Part shown: in pieces, positions 1 to 7,166 of the stretch
How the letters are laid out: each line of letters begins with the position of its first letter
How positions within the stretch are numbered: position 1 is the stretch's first letter
Source: Pseudorhizobium tarimense
Lineage (GTDB): Bacteria; Pseudomonadota; Alphaproteobacteria; Rhizobiales; Rhizobiaceae
NCBI RefSeq assembly: GCF_022968135.1
Contig: NZ_JALJRA010000026.1
Location: 1-51,573, forward strand
DNA: 51,573 nt
Reading direction: 5' to 3'
Made by a program: the position numbers and the translations under genes
Notes under the pieces: model-generated
What the model was told of the DNA's origin: nothing
Database searches by the model: none
What the model saw: the letters and a program-made list of their open reading frames with translations, nothing else

Positions 1-78
1 CTCGACCTCCTGATGGCCAAGGTGAATGGCTGCATCATGCGTCTCGAAAACAACCGGCGCGTCGGAAACGCGTTCTAA
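1..78 (+). CDS. C-terminal end of an unidentified gene (partial)
   Basis: The first 25 codons of the window form an open frame that ends in TAA at 76-78. It begins outside the window. The visible tail ends in RRVGNAF and carries no motif I recognise. It is co-directional with the GGDEF-EAL gene that starts 52 bases later, so the two could share a transcript. The assignment rests only on an open frame with plausible codon usage. It could be a chance frame. Confidence 0.35.
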   Translation, partial: LDLLMAKVNGCIMRLENNRRVGNAF

Positions 79-129
79 GTTGGTAATGCCGGCTAGATTG
101 CGGCAACTTGAAGTCCGAAAGGTATTGCC

Positions 130-3100
130 ATGCCCGCAAAGCTAGGCGACGAGTTTCCTGCGTGGGAACGTGGCGCTGTCGAGGTGATCTCGGCCATCTT
201 CTCCGGCTTTATTCACCCTGTTATCGTCAAAGACGAGCATTCACGCTTCGTCCATGTCAACGCACCAGCATGCGCTCTGCTTGGCGTCTCTGCGGATCAG
301 ATCGTTGGTCGGACCGATCATGATTTTCTGCCAAAGGAGGAAGCGGACACCATCGTTGCGGTAGATCAGGTGATCCTCGCGAGCGGCGAAGAGCGCATCT
401 TTGAGGAGTCGATCACCCCTTCTCAGGGCGGAAGCCGGACCCTCGTGACACACAAGCACCGCGTTGCTCTTCCCGGATCGGGGGAGAAACTGGTGGTCGT
501 GGTATTGACCGATGTAACAGACCTAAGACAAGCCGAGCGCGTCCTGCGAGAAAGTGAGGAGCACTATCGCTCGCTGGTAGAGCTTCATCCCCAGGTGCCT
601 TGGGTTGCGAACGCCGCTGGGGAGGTCATTGAGGTTGGCCCGACGTGGTCTCGTCTTTCCGGTCGGGCGCCTGAAGCGGCCTATGGCTCGGGCTGGGAGA
701 CCGCTGTTCATCCTGATGATCTGCCGGCTGTTCAACAGCTTTGGGTGGCCTCAGTAACCACCGGCAACTCGTTCGATGTGGAATGCCGCATTTGCGGGCC
801 CGATGGCGGCTTTCGCTGGGTCAGAAATCGTGCCGCCGCTCGGCGGGATGAGCACGGACGCGTCGTCAGATGGTATGGGCTGCTTGAGGACGTTCACGAG
901 CGTAAAAGTGCTGAAGAGGCAATGCGAGAAAGCGAGTCTCGCTTCCGACTGATCGCCGACAGTGTCCCGGTGATGATCTGGATGACGGACGCGAACGGTT
1001 CAACGACGTACCTCAACCGCAATTGGCTAGAAACCACCGGGCAGACGGAAGAGCAGGCGCTAGGGCAAGGGTGGCTGGATGCGGTGCATCCTGACGACCG
1101 GGACATCGTGTCGACGAGCTTTGAGGAGGCAAGCAGAACTCGCGCCAGCGTGCAGGCGGAATATCGGCTGCGTCGCAAGGACGGAAGCTGGGCCTGGGTC
1201 ATCGATGTCGGAGAGCCGCGGCTGGCACCAGATGGCAGGTTGCTTGGTTATGCGGGCTCGGTTCTTGATCTTTCGGAGCGGCGGGCCTCCGAGGTTGCTC
1301 TGGAGGAGAGCGAAGCCTTCATCCGGAGCATCTTCGACAGCAGCCCGGACTGCGTTCGGCTCCTCGACCTGCACGGTGAGCCGCTTCTCATGAACAGGGC
1401 CGGTCGTGAGATGTTTGGCCTCTCTGATGATGCGGACCTGAAAGGTCAGCGGTGGGACAGGCTGATCGCATCAGGAGACGCCGCGAAGGTTCAGGAAGCA
1501 CTTACCCAGGCACGCGAGGGCAAGACCGCTCGGTTCGAGGCCTCAGTCAAAGCTATCAACAAAAAGGACCTTTGCGTCGACGTCATTGCGGCGCCGGTAT
1601 TCGGCAAGGATGGCACACCCATCCGTATACTGACGATCTGGCGTGACATTACCGACGCCAAGGCCGCTCGTGACGCGACGGAAGAGGCGCGGGCGGCCGC
1701 TGAGGTAGCCGCCGACACGCTAGCAGTGGTGTTGGAAAGCACCCTGGATTGCGTGGTCGTGGTCGATCACGATTGGCAGCTGACGTATCTCAATTCCAAC
1801 TCCAAACGATTGCTGGGGCTCGGGGACGAGGCGATCGGCCAAAATCTGTGGTCCCTCTATCCCGAAGAGCGGAACGGTGTCTTTGCGACCCAATACAAAA
1901 GGGCTCTGGCGGCGAACCAGCCGGTAACATTCGAGGAGTATCTGCCGTCTCTTGGACTGTGGCTTGAGGTCCATGCGTCGCCGACAGAAGAGGGGTTGTC
2001 AATCTTCTTCAGGGACACCTCCGAGCGCAGGCGGGCAGAGCAGGAGCGCTTTCAGGCACAGGCACAAATTCTTCACATGTCCCGCCACGACGCTCTAACC
2101 AACCTGCCGAACCGTCTGCTGTTGCGGGAGCGGCTGGAACGCAGCCTATCTGCGATGGCGCCGGGCGCGCAACTCGCGGTGCTGACCCTGGATCTGGACG
2201 GGTTTAAGCCTGTCAATGATACCTACGGGCATCCTGTCGGCGACATGCTACTGCGCCAGGTAGCCGATCGGCTGCATGGCTGCATTCGGGAGGAGGATAC
2301 AGTCGCACGCGTTGGCGGAGATGAGTTTGTCATTGTTCAGCCAGTGGTACGGCGGAGCGAAGATGCTGATCTGCTCGCCAAGCGCATCATCGAAAACCTG
2401 CAGAAGCCCTTCGACCTCGAAGGATTGGTGGTCAGTATAGGCACCAGTGTCGGGCTAGCCTTCGCACCGGCGGCCGGGACAACGGTCGATGATCTCATTC
2501 GGGCGTCCGATGTGGCCCTGTATCGCGCGAAAGCGGATGGCAGGGGAACGTTCCGGCGCTACGCCGCTGGTATGGATGTTCATATGCAGGCGCGGCAGGA
2601 GCTGAAGGTGGCGCTGAGGAACGCGCTTGCGCGCAATGAGCTCGATCTGTTTTTCCAGCCGCTTGTCGATTTATCCTCCAGTAGGGTGAGCAGCTGTGAA
2701 GCCCTCGTTCGTTGGCGCCATCCTGATAAGGGCATGGTTTCGCCCGCAGATTTCATTCCGGTCGCCGAGGAGACCGGCCTTATCATCCCGATCGGGGAAT
2801 GGGTGTTGCGAACGGCATGCGAGCAGGCGTCAGGTTGGGAGGGAGACATAGGTGTCGCCGTCAACCTCTCGCCATTGCAGTTCAAGGATGGAGATCTTGT
2901 GAAGATCGTCTCCGATGCACTGGAAGCTTCAGGTCTGGCCCCCTCGCGCCTGCAGCTAGAGATCACCGAGTCGGTTATGCTCGATGAGAACGAAGCAAAC
3001 CTGCACATTCTGCAGGAGCTCAGACATCTCGGCGTGAAGATCGCCATGGATGACTTCGGTACCGGCTACTCATCACTTGGCTATCTTCGCAGCTTTCCCT

Positions 3101-3351
3101 TCGACAAGATCAAAGTCGACCGCGGCTTTATAAGCGACCTGCCAGAGGGAAAGGAATCGCTGGCGATCGTCCGCGCGGTTGCCGGCATCGGACGCAGCCT
3201 GGGGATCACGACGACGGTGGAAGGTGTCGAGACGCAGGAACAGCTTGATGCAGTCAATGCCGAAGGGTTCGATGAAGCCCAGGGATATTTATTCTCTCGC
3301 CCGGTTCCGGCGGCGGATATCCCAGACATCTTAAGAAGAATGGGATCGTAG
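130..3351 (+). CDS. Multi-PAS diguanylate cyclase/phosphodiesterase (GGDEF-EAL)
   Basis: Predicted cytoplasmic c-di-GMP enzyme of 1073 residues with no membrane segment. About five PAS modules occupy residues 15-645, several ending in the usual D(V/I)(T/H)(D/E)R-type PAC tails. A GGDEF domain follows (about 655-810) with an intact GGDEF signature (RVGGDEF) preceded by RxxD (REED) at the correct five-residue distance, which is an intact inhibitory I-site. The EAL domain (about 825-1070) keeps EALVRW, MDDFGTGYSSL, the KVDRGF lysine and VEGVET, so phosphodiesterase activity is likely too. The ATG at 130 has GAAAGG seven bases upstream. PAS arrays of this kind sense redox state, light or small ligands, but no cofactor can be read from the sequence. 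Family assignment is firm; the net direction of c-di-GMP change is unknown. Confidence 0.95.
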   Translation: MPAKLGDEFPAWERGAVEVISAIFSGFIHPVIVKDEHSRFVHVNAPACALLGVSADQIVGRTDHDFLPKEEADTIVAVDQVILASGEERIFEESITPSQGGSRTLVTHKHRVALPGSGEKLVVVVLTDVTDLRQAERVLRESEEHYRSLVELHPQVPWVANAAGEVIEVGPTWSRLSGRAPEAAYGSGWETAVHPDDLPAVQQLWVASVTTGNSFDVECRICGPDGGFRWVRNRAAARRDEHGRVVRWYGLLEDVHERKSAEEAMRESESRFRLIADSVPVMIWMTDANGSTTYLNRNWLETTGQTEEQALGQGWLDAVHPDDRDIVSTSFEEASRTRASVQAEYRLRRKDGSWAWVIDVGEPRLAPDGRLLGYAGSVLDLSERRASEVALEESEAFIRSIFDSSPDCVRLLDLHGEPLLMNRAGREMFGLSDDADLKGQRWDRLIASGDAAKVQEALTQAREGKTARFEASVKAINKKDLCVDVIAAPVFGKDGTPIRILTIWRDITDAKAARDATEEARAAAEVAADTLAVVLESTLDCVVVVDHDWQLTYLNSNSKRLLGLGDEAIGQNLWSLYPEERNGVFATQYKRALAANQPVTFEEYLPSLGLWLEVHASPTEEGLSIFFRDTSERRRAEQERFQAQAQILHMSRHDALTNLPNRLLLRERLERSLSAMAPGAQLAVLTLDLDGFKPVNDTYGHPVGDMLLRQVADRLHGCIREEDTVARVGGDEFVIVQPVVRRSEDADLLAKRIIENLQKPFDLEGLVVSIGTSVGLAFAPAAGTTVDDLIRASDVALYRAKADGRGTFRRYAAGMDVHMQARQELKVALRNALARNELDLFFQPLVDLSSSRVSSCEALVRWRHPDKGMVSPADFIPVAEETGLIIPIGEWVLRTACEQASGWEGDIGVAVNLSPLQFKDGDLVKIVSDALEASGLAPSRLQLEITESVMLDENEANLHILQELRHLGVKIAMDDFGTGYSSLGYLRSFPFDKIKVDRGFISDLPEGKESLAIVRAVAGIGRSLGITTTVEGVETQEQLDAVNAEGFDEAQGYLFSRPVPAADIPDILRRMGS

Positions 3352-3419
3352 CGAGGTGCCGGCTGACTGTCATTTCTGAGCGATAACCTCGTGCTGCTAA
3401 CGCCCAGGAGGAGGCAAAG

Positions 3420-3524
3420 ATGAAAAGGATTTTGTCAGTGTTTCGGGGATGGGGATTGATTGGCTATCTAGCGCTAGCCCTCCTCGCCGGCGCCGTTGCC
3501 ATGGAGATCTTATCTTGGGTTTGA
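3420..3524 (+). CDS. 34-residue putative single-span membrane protein
   Basis: A short frame starts at ATG 3420 behind a very strong AGGAGG ribosome site (3408-3413 region). It encodes a basic N-terminus (MKRILSVFRGWG), about 20 hydrophobic residues (LIGYLALALLAGAVAMEIL) and stops at TGA 3522-3524. The pattern is that of a single-span small membrane protein with the positive end inside. It lies 68 bases downstream of the GGDEF-EAL gene on the same strand, so it could be co-transcribed and act as a small partner. No family is recognised. The strong ribosome site and clean hydrophobic segment are the main support. Confidence 0.5.
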   Translation: MKRILSVFRGWGLIGYLALALLAGAVAMEILSWV

Positions 3525-3879
3525 GGAGTACGATCCGGTTCTGTCGTGACGTATCGCGTAACCATGTGGATTGGCGGCCTCTTCCCAACAAAGTTGAAGC
3601 CAGCGATGCCTTCAATGGGATGTCCTCACGATTGACCGCTCAACCTCATAGCGGATGTTCACACTGCTCGATCGTTAACGCTTGCCGACCTTTGGCCGGC
3701 CTTTGCTAGAGCTTGGGCAAGAGCCCAACCTTCGTGAATAAGCTCGAGAGAACGCCGCCGCGCTGCAGGTGGACAGCTGAGCGGCAGAGGCTTCAGCAGA
3801 AGTCATGGCTAGCTACAGCACCGGCACGCCAGCAGCACCCTCGGCAGCTTTGAGATGCCCCAAGCGCGGATGTTGGGGC
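3525..3879. other. No convincing gene in this stretch
   Basis: Open frames here are short, lack ribosome sites and give low-complexity translations. The only structured element is the minus-strand terminator at its right edge. Confidence 0.5.
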
Positions 3880-3903
3880 AAAAAAGACCCCGCCGAAGCG
3901 GGG
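3880..3903 (-). terminator. Intrinsic terminator, minus strand
   Basis: Read on the minus strand, CCCCGC-TTCG-GCGGGG forms a perfect 6-bp GC stem with a UUCG tetraloop (3888-3903), followed by TCTTTTTTG (3880-3887). This is a textbook Rho-independent terminator. It would end transcription from the small minus-strand gene at 4107-4310. Confidence 0.8.
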
Positions 3904-4106
3904 GACTGGGAGATCGTGACACTTGAGTTGGAGTCGCGAAGGCGGTTATTGGGTGGGCGGGAGGGTAGACCGCCCTCGTGGCTCGATTATCGAACCCGGC
4001 TTGGCCGCGAGTGTTCCAAAGTAAAAATGGTTTCCCTCAGTGGAGACAAAATCTCAGCTGCCATCCAACGCGCACCGCCAGCAATTCATTGTGTTCCGAA
4101 GAAGCT

Positions 4107-4310
4107 TCAAGCTAAGCCGTTATCACGCTTTTCGCGACCATGGTACGGTTGCCGAGCATTCAAGCGGTCGGCATAAGTTTGCGCCCGGACCTCCGTCAGT
4201 CCGACCATCATTCGGTTCTCCCGCCCTGAAGTCGCAGTCGTGTCGAACACTGTCCAGGTGCCGTCATCTTCCTGCCGCATCTGATATCGGTTATCCCAAT
4301 CGCCCTTCAT
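4107..4310 (-). CDS. Small conserved-looking rhizobial protein (67 aa)
   Basis: The frame is open from 4325, but the ATG at 4310 is preferred because GGAGG lies six bases upstream. The product starts MKGDWDNRYQ and contains WTVFDTTATSGRENRMMVGL and AQTYADRLNARQ. It is soluble, polar and rich in Asp, Arg and Gln. A compact domain opening with aromatic residues and a C-terminal ADRLNA helix is typical of small single-copy rhizobial proteins that report or bind unknown partners. I do not recognise a named family. A strong terminator about 200 bases downstream supports a real transcript on this strand. Confidence 0.6.
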   Translation of the reverse strand: MKGDWDNRYQMRQEDDGTWTVFDTTATSGRENRMMVGLTEVRAQTYADRLNARQPYHGREKRDNGLA

Positions 4311-4582
4311 CGGTCCTCCAGGCATCGTTAAGTCACCAGTCCGATCATAGTTCCCACGTCGAAGCTGATTTCAATCTCGGCGTCAAATAAGGCGGCTGAA
4401 GAACAGATGTGCTTAAAAGCCAGTGGCGAACAGTGATGTGGAGCAGAACGCGAAAGCACTATCGTTCAACCACTGCTACAGCATTTCTTTTGAGATGGAT
4501 GGGCTGGCGGCACTGCCGCTCGGTAAGCTACAGGCAATAATTCTACTCTAGAGGTTACAGAGCCTGTACTAGGGGAACAAAG

Positions 4583-4797
4583 ATGTACGTTATTGCTGTA
4601 TACGACAAAGAAGAAGAGCGAAACTTCCTTGCAAGCGAACTGAGTATGACGGATTGCGGTTGTGTCGCTGTGATCAACGTCTGGGGACGTTTATCCCCTT
4701 CTCTCGCCTCAAAGATATTGTCACGGTACACGAAGTGACCGATCCAAACGTTGTCTCCGAGCTAACAGTAACAGTTCGCCAGCTCCGCCTCTCGTAG
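4583..4797 (+). pseudogene. Small hypothetical gene, apparently frameshifted
   Basis: ATG 4583 has GGGGAAC upstream and opens a frame beginning MYVIAVYDKEEERNFLASEL. It stays plausible to about residue 34 (VINVW) and then degenerates to a stop at 4736-4738. From ACG at 4687 another frame continues for 36 codons to TAG 4795-4797, reading TFIPFSRLKDIVTVHEVTD and ending RQLRLS, with natural protein composition. The switch falls in GGGG at 4683-4686. One additional G would fuse both halves into a protein of about 71 residues. Either the gene is inactive or the sequence has a one-base error here. No family recognised. Confidence 0.5.
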
Positions 4798-5013
4798 CCA
4801 GTTACCCGCTCACGCCAGGGGCAGTAAGACAATTCCCTCTGCCATTTGCAAGGCAGCTTCGCAAGAGGAAGCAGTCGAGGACGATTGGTGTTAGGTAGAA
4901 GCAAGATTGGAGGCGCGTTAAGGAAACCCGCCAGCGTAGCTGGAACGAAGACGGTGGCACATAGTCTATGCGTCCCGCATAAGTTGTGAAGGTCTTTGTC
5001 TGTGAGGGTGTGA

Positions 5014-5337
5014 ATGCCTGAACGCTGCACCGTGTTCGTCAAGGTCGATGAAGATGCCATACGTGGCGCGACCTTTGGTGTGCTTCAACGCCCGCTTTGT
5101 GCCGATCTTCATTTCAGCGCCCTGATGGACCCTGAGAACGAGAACGAGGACCTGTCCATCCTTGGGCAGACCTATTTAAGGCAAGCGGTGATCTCGATCT
5201 ACATCTACCACATGCTCGCGGGGCTCAGATGGGCGAACGTTGTTCGCATCCATTCCGGCGACGAGCCAGGTGCAGACGTGGAGTTTGCATCCAAGGCAGA
5301 GGCTATGGTCTTCAAACTTTCTGCAGGCGTGCGTTAG
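5014..5337 (+). CDS. Hypothetical protein (107 aa)
   Basis: Open frame from ATG 5014 with GAGGG a few bases upstream. The product begins MPERCTVFVKVDEDAIRGAT, is acidic in the middle (DPENENEDLS) and ends FASKAEAMVFKLSAGVR. A hydrophobic stretch near residues 57-70 (AVISIYIYHMLAGL) looks like an amphipathic helix and is probably not a membrane anchor. No catalytic motif or known domain is recognised. Codon usage resembles the neighbouring genes and overlapping frames look poorer, so I treat it as probably real. It sits in a row of small plus-strand genes. Confidence 0.5.
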   Translation: MPERCTVFVKVDEDAIRGATFGVLQRPLCADLHFSALMDPENENEDLSILGQTYLRQAVISIYIYHMLAGLRWANVVRIHSGDEPGADVEFASKAEAMVFKLSAGVR

Positions 5338-5439
5338 AAGGCCGAAGCGAGCGTACGGGAGACGACGATGATCACTGTGCGACAACTTTCTTGACAGCCC
5401 CAGTTCGCGATGACTGAATAAGGGCGGATCGGAGGTATC

Positions 5440-5628
5440 ATGACGATGCAGAAATCCGTTTATACGGCTGAGCAGATCAAGCGGTTGTCAGAAGTGCATC
5501 GTGTTCTGTGCGCGGAGCAACAAATTGAACCTTCCAGCAGAGAAGGTCGGAGCATGGCTGAACTGCTGCTGGACAAATGTACAGGCGACGAACCTGCTGG
5601 CGTCATCATGCGGCGGATATCACATTAG
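5440..5628 (+). CDS. Small rhizobial protein of unknown function (62 aa)
   Basis: Starts at ATG 5440 behind a good GGAGG site seven bases upstream. The product contains VYTAEQIKRLSEVHRVLCAE, then a short linker and MAELLLDKCTGDEPAG. The layout (helix with Q-I-x-x-L, an arginine/cysteine helix, then a short Glu-Leu helix) resembles small acidic helical proteins that recur next to stress genes in Rhizobiaceae. No function can be assigned. The ribosome site and protein-like composition support it as a gene. Confidence 0.6.
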   Translation: MTMQKSVYTAEQIKRLSEVHRVLCAEQQIEPSSREGRSMAELLLDKCTGDEPAGVIMRRISH

Positions 5629-5700
5629 TGTCAGTCACGACGGCGTTTCGTCCAGCGGCTTTTGACTGACTTGCCCTGCGGGAAGTCCCTTTGCCACGGC

Positions 5701-5937
5701 CTAATGCTCACACCAACGTTGACGGCTCGCAATGAACGACTTACGCGCAACCTCCGCGTCGACCTGAACCTCTAATGCATCTAGGCAAGCCTGCATCGCA
5801 GTAAGCCACTGAGGCCCCGTCCTCACAGGCCATTGATATGCCAGCGCTTCCGCTGCCTGGACGGTGTCGGATATCACTCGGTAGGAGCCGACGGCGCCTA
5901 ACTCGACCTCGATAGCGATTCTCTACGCGCCACGCAT
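5701..5937 (-). pseudogene. DUF982 protein with a stop at codon 5
   Basis: On the minus strand the frame ending at TAG 5701-5703 encodes a DUF982-like domain: IAIEVELGAVGSYRV, VISDTVQAAEALAYQWPV, then WLTAMQACLDALEV and VARKSFIAS. These match the family plan of strand, Ala-rich helix, W-P, A-x-x-x-C helix and AR-x-x-F-I-x-A helix. The in-frame ATG at 5937 has GGAG upstream but is followed by TAG at 5923-5925 as codon 5. The gene is therefore disrupted unless a downstream GTG inside the first strand is used, which would remove a core strand. A second, intact DUF982 gene is at 13303-13602. Function of the family is unknown. Confidence 0.6.
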
Positions 5938-6386
5938 GACACGGCACTCCGAACTCAACTTCGGATTCAACAAGAAGCTGATTGAAACGTTCCGGTTGAT
6001 CAGGATTGCTGATATCCGGCCCACCTGTAAGATATCCTGACTTGCAGGCAGTGCATACAATTCTGCGGAGCTTACTCGTGACCACTTTTTGCCTGCATCC
6101 TCAACCTTGGCAAACTGACCGATGTGACAGCTCAGCCATTTAGTTCGGGGTCGAATTCCTCAAATGCCATTCACCGGAGCGAAGCCATAGCTGTTTGTGC
6201 CAACAGCGGAAACAGTCGCCGCTTCGCGCCTCCATTCCAACACCGACAGCTAGCGCTCCAAAAAGTGGTCCGTCCAGTTGCCAGCGCAGAAGACAAGACT
6301 GGAGCATCATCTTTGGATTTGCGACTTCCATTGTTGTATGGCAGTCAACCTGAGTTGCCGACTCTGCGAAGGATTAGGATGCTGCC
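5938..6386. other. Intergenic stretch, no firm gene
   Basis: A minus-strand frame opening near 6085 runs through this stretch and into the DUF982 gene in a different frame. Its translation has two close cysteines (VCTACKSGYL) but no known fold. The rest, up to the MgtC gene, has no good ribosome site or long frame and probably holds the mgtC-like promoter. Confidence 0.4.
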
Positions 6387-6866
6387 ATGGGAGAGGAAAT
6401 ATGGTCGACGCTCGTCGGCGAATTCTCTGACCTTCCGGACGCGTCTACCATAACCCTCATCACAGTGCGCCTCGCGATCGCGGCGGCACTTGGGGGGATT
6501 CTCGGATACGAGCGCGAGCGCAAAGGGAGAAGCGCTGGCGTTAGAACTCATATGCTTGTGGCCGTTGGCGCGGCACTTTTCGTCATAGGTCCGCTGCAGA
6601 GCGGCATGGGAATTGGGGACCTCTCACGTGTACTGCAGGGCATCGTGCAGGGGATTGGCTTTCTGGGCGCCGGCGCTATCATGGTCCGATCAAGACAGCG
6701 TCAGGTCGAGGGGCTGACGACGGCGGCAAACGTATGGGCAACAGCCGGGATTGGGGTGATCGCCGGTCTCGGATTGGAAGCGACCGCTATCTTATCGACG
6801 GCGATAGTTCTGATCATTCTCGCCGCAGTCCCCCTCATCCTGCCAAAGCAATCTACCTCAGTATAG
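6387..6866 (+). CDS. MgtC/SapB-family inner-membrane protein
   Basis: 159 residues with about four to five hydrophobic segments. Family hallmarks include RLAIAAALGGILGYERERKGRSAGVRTHMLV, quoted here by its key part GYERERKGRSAGVRTH, with the conserved acidic and Arg residues after the first span, then GIVQGIGFLGAGAIM and GLTTAANVWATAGIGV. MgtC proteins adapt cells to low magnesium or host-like acid environments, in some species by modulating ATP synthase or phosphate uptake. Only the short SapB-type core is present, without the C-terminal ACT-like domain of Salmonella MgtC. It is flanked by signalling genes with no obvious operon partner. Family call is firm; physiological role is inferred. 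Confidence 0.9.
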   Translation: MGEEIWSTLVGEFSDLPDASTITLITVRLAIAAALGGILGYERERKGRSAGVRTHMLVAVGAALFVIGPLQSGMGIGDLSRVLQGIVQGIGFLGAGAIMVRSRQRQVEGLTTAANVWATAGIGVIAGLGLEATAILSTAIVLIILAAVPLILPKQSTSV

Positions 6867-7166
6867 ACCCTGAAGCGCCATTTTTCCCATAGCTGAAGAA
6901 TAGGCAGCCAACCTTCCGCCGCGTCCGTTGGAGTAGGCAGCCCTTTGGCAGCTTGTACGACTGACGCCGCGCGGACCGACACGCTTAGTTTGGCGAAAGC
7001 TCACCTCAAGGCGCTGCCGATCTAGGGCAATCCCCACGGCTTCAGCACCTTCTGCAATGATGAGCAGAGCAAACTCTGGTGGTGTCCCGGAGGTGCTGGA
7101 CAGCTCGAAACTGAGTGACTTCGATGCCTGTAGTAGCCGCCCCGTCATCGTCAAGGCCACCATCAA
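6858..7166 (-). CDS. Possible small ORF coupled to the hybrid kinase
   Basis: A 102-codon minus-strand frame starts at ATG 7166, which overlaps the stop codon of the upstream hybrid kinase as ATGA, the usual geometry of translational coupling. The first half (SLSFELSSTSGTPPEFALLI, then EGAEAVGIAL) is protein-like; the second half is Arg- and Ser-rich and unconvincing. It overlaps the convergent mgtC-like gene by a few bases at its 3' end. No domain recognised. It may be a chance frame. Confidence 0.25.
   Translation of the reverse strand: MMVALTMTGRLLQASKSLSFELSSTSGTPPEFALLIIAEGAEAVGIALDRQRLEVSFRQTKRVGPRGVSRTSCQRAAYSNGRGGRLAAYSSAMGKMALQGLY

Noticed and set aside
3805..4176. 123-codon plus-strand ORF
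   Set aside because: Runs across a minus-strand terminator and a minus-strand gene; no ribosome site.
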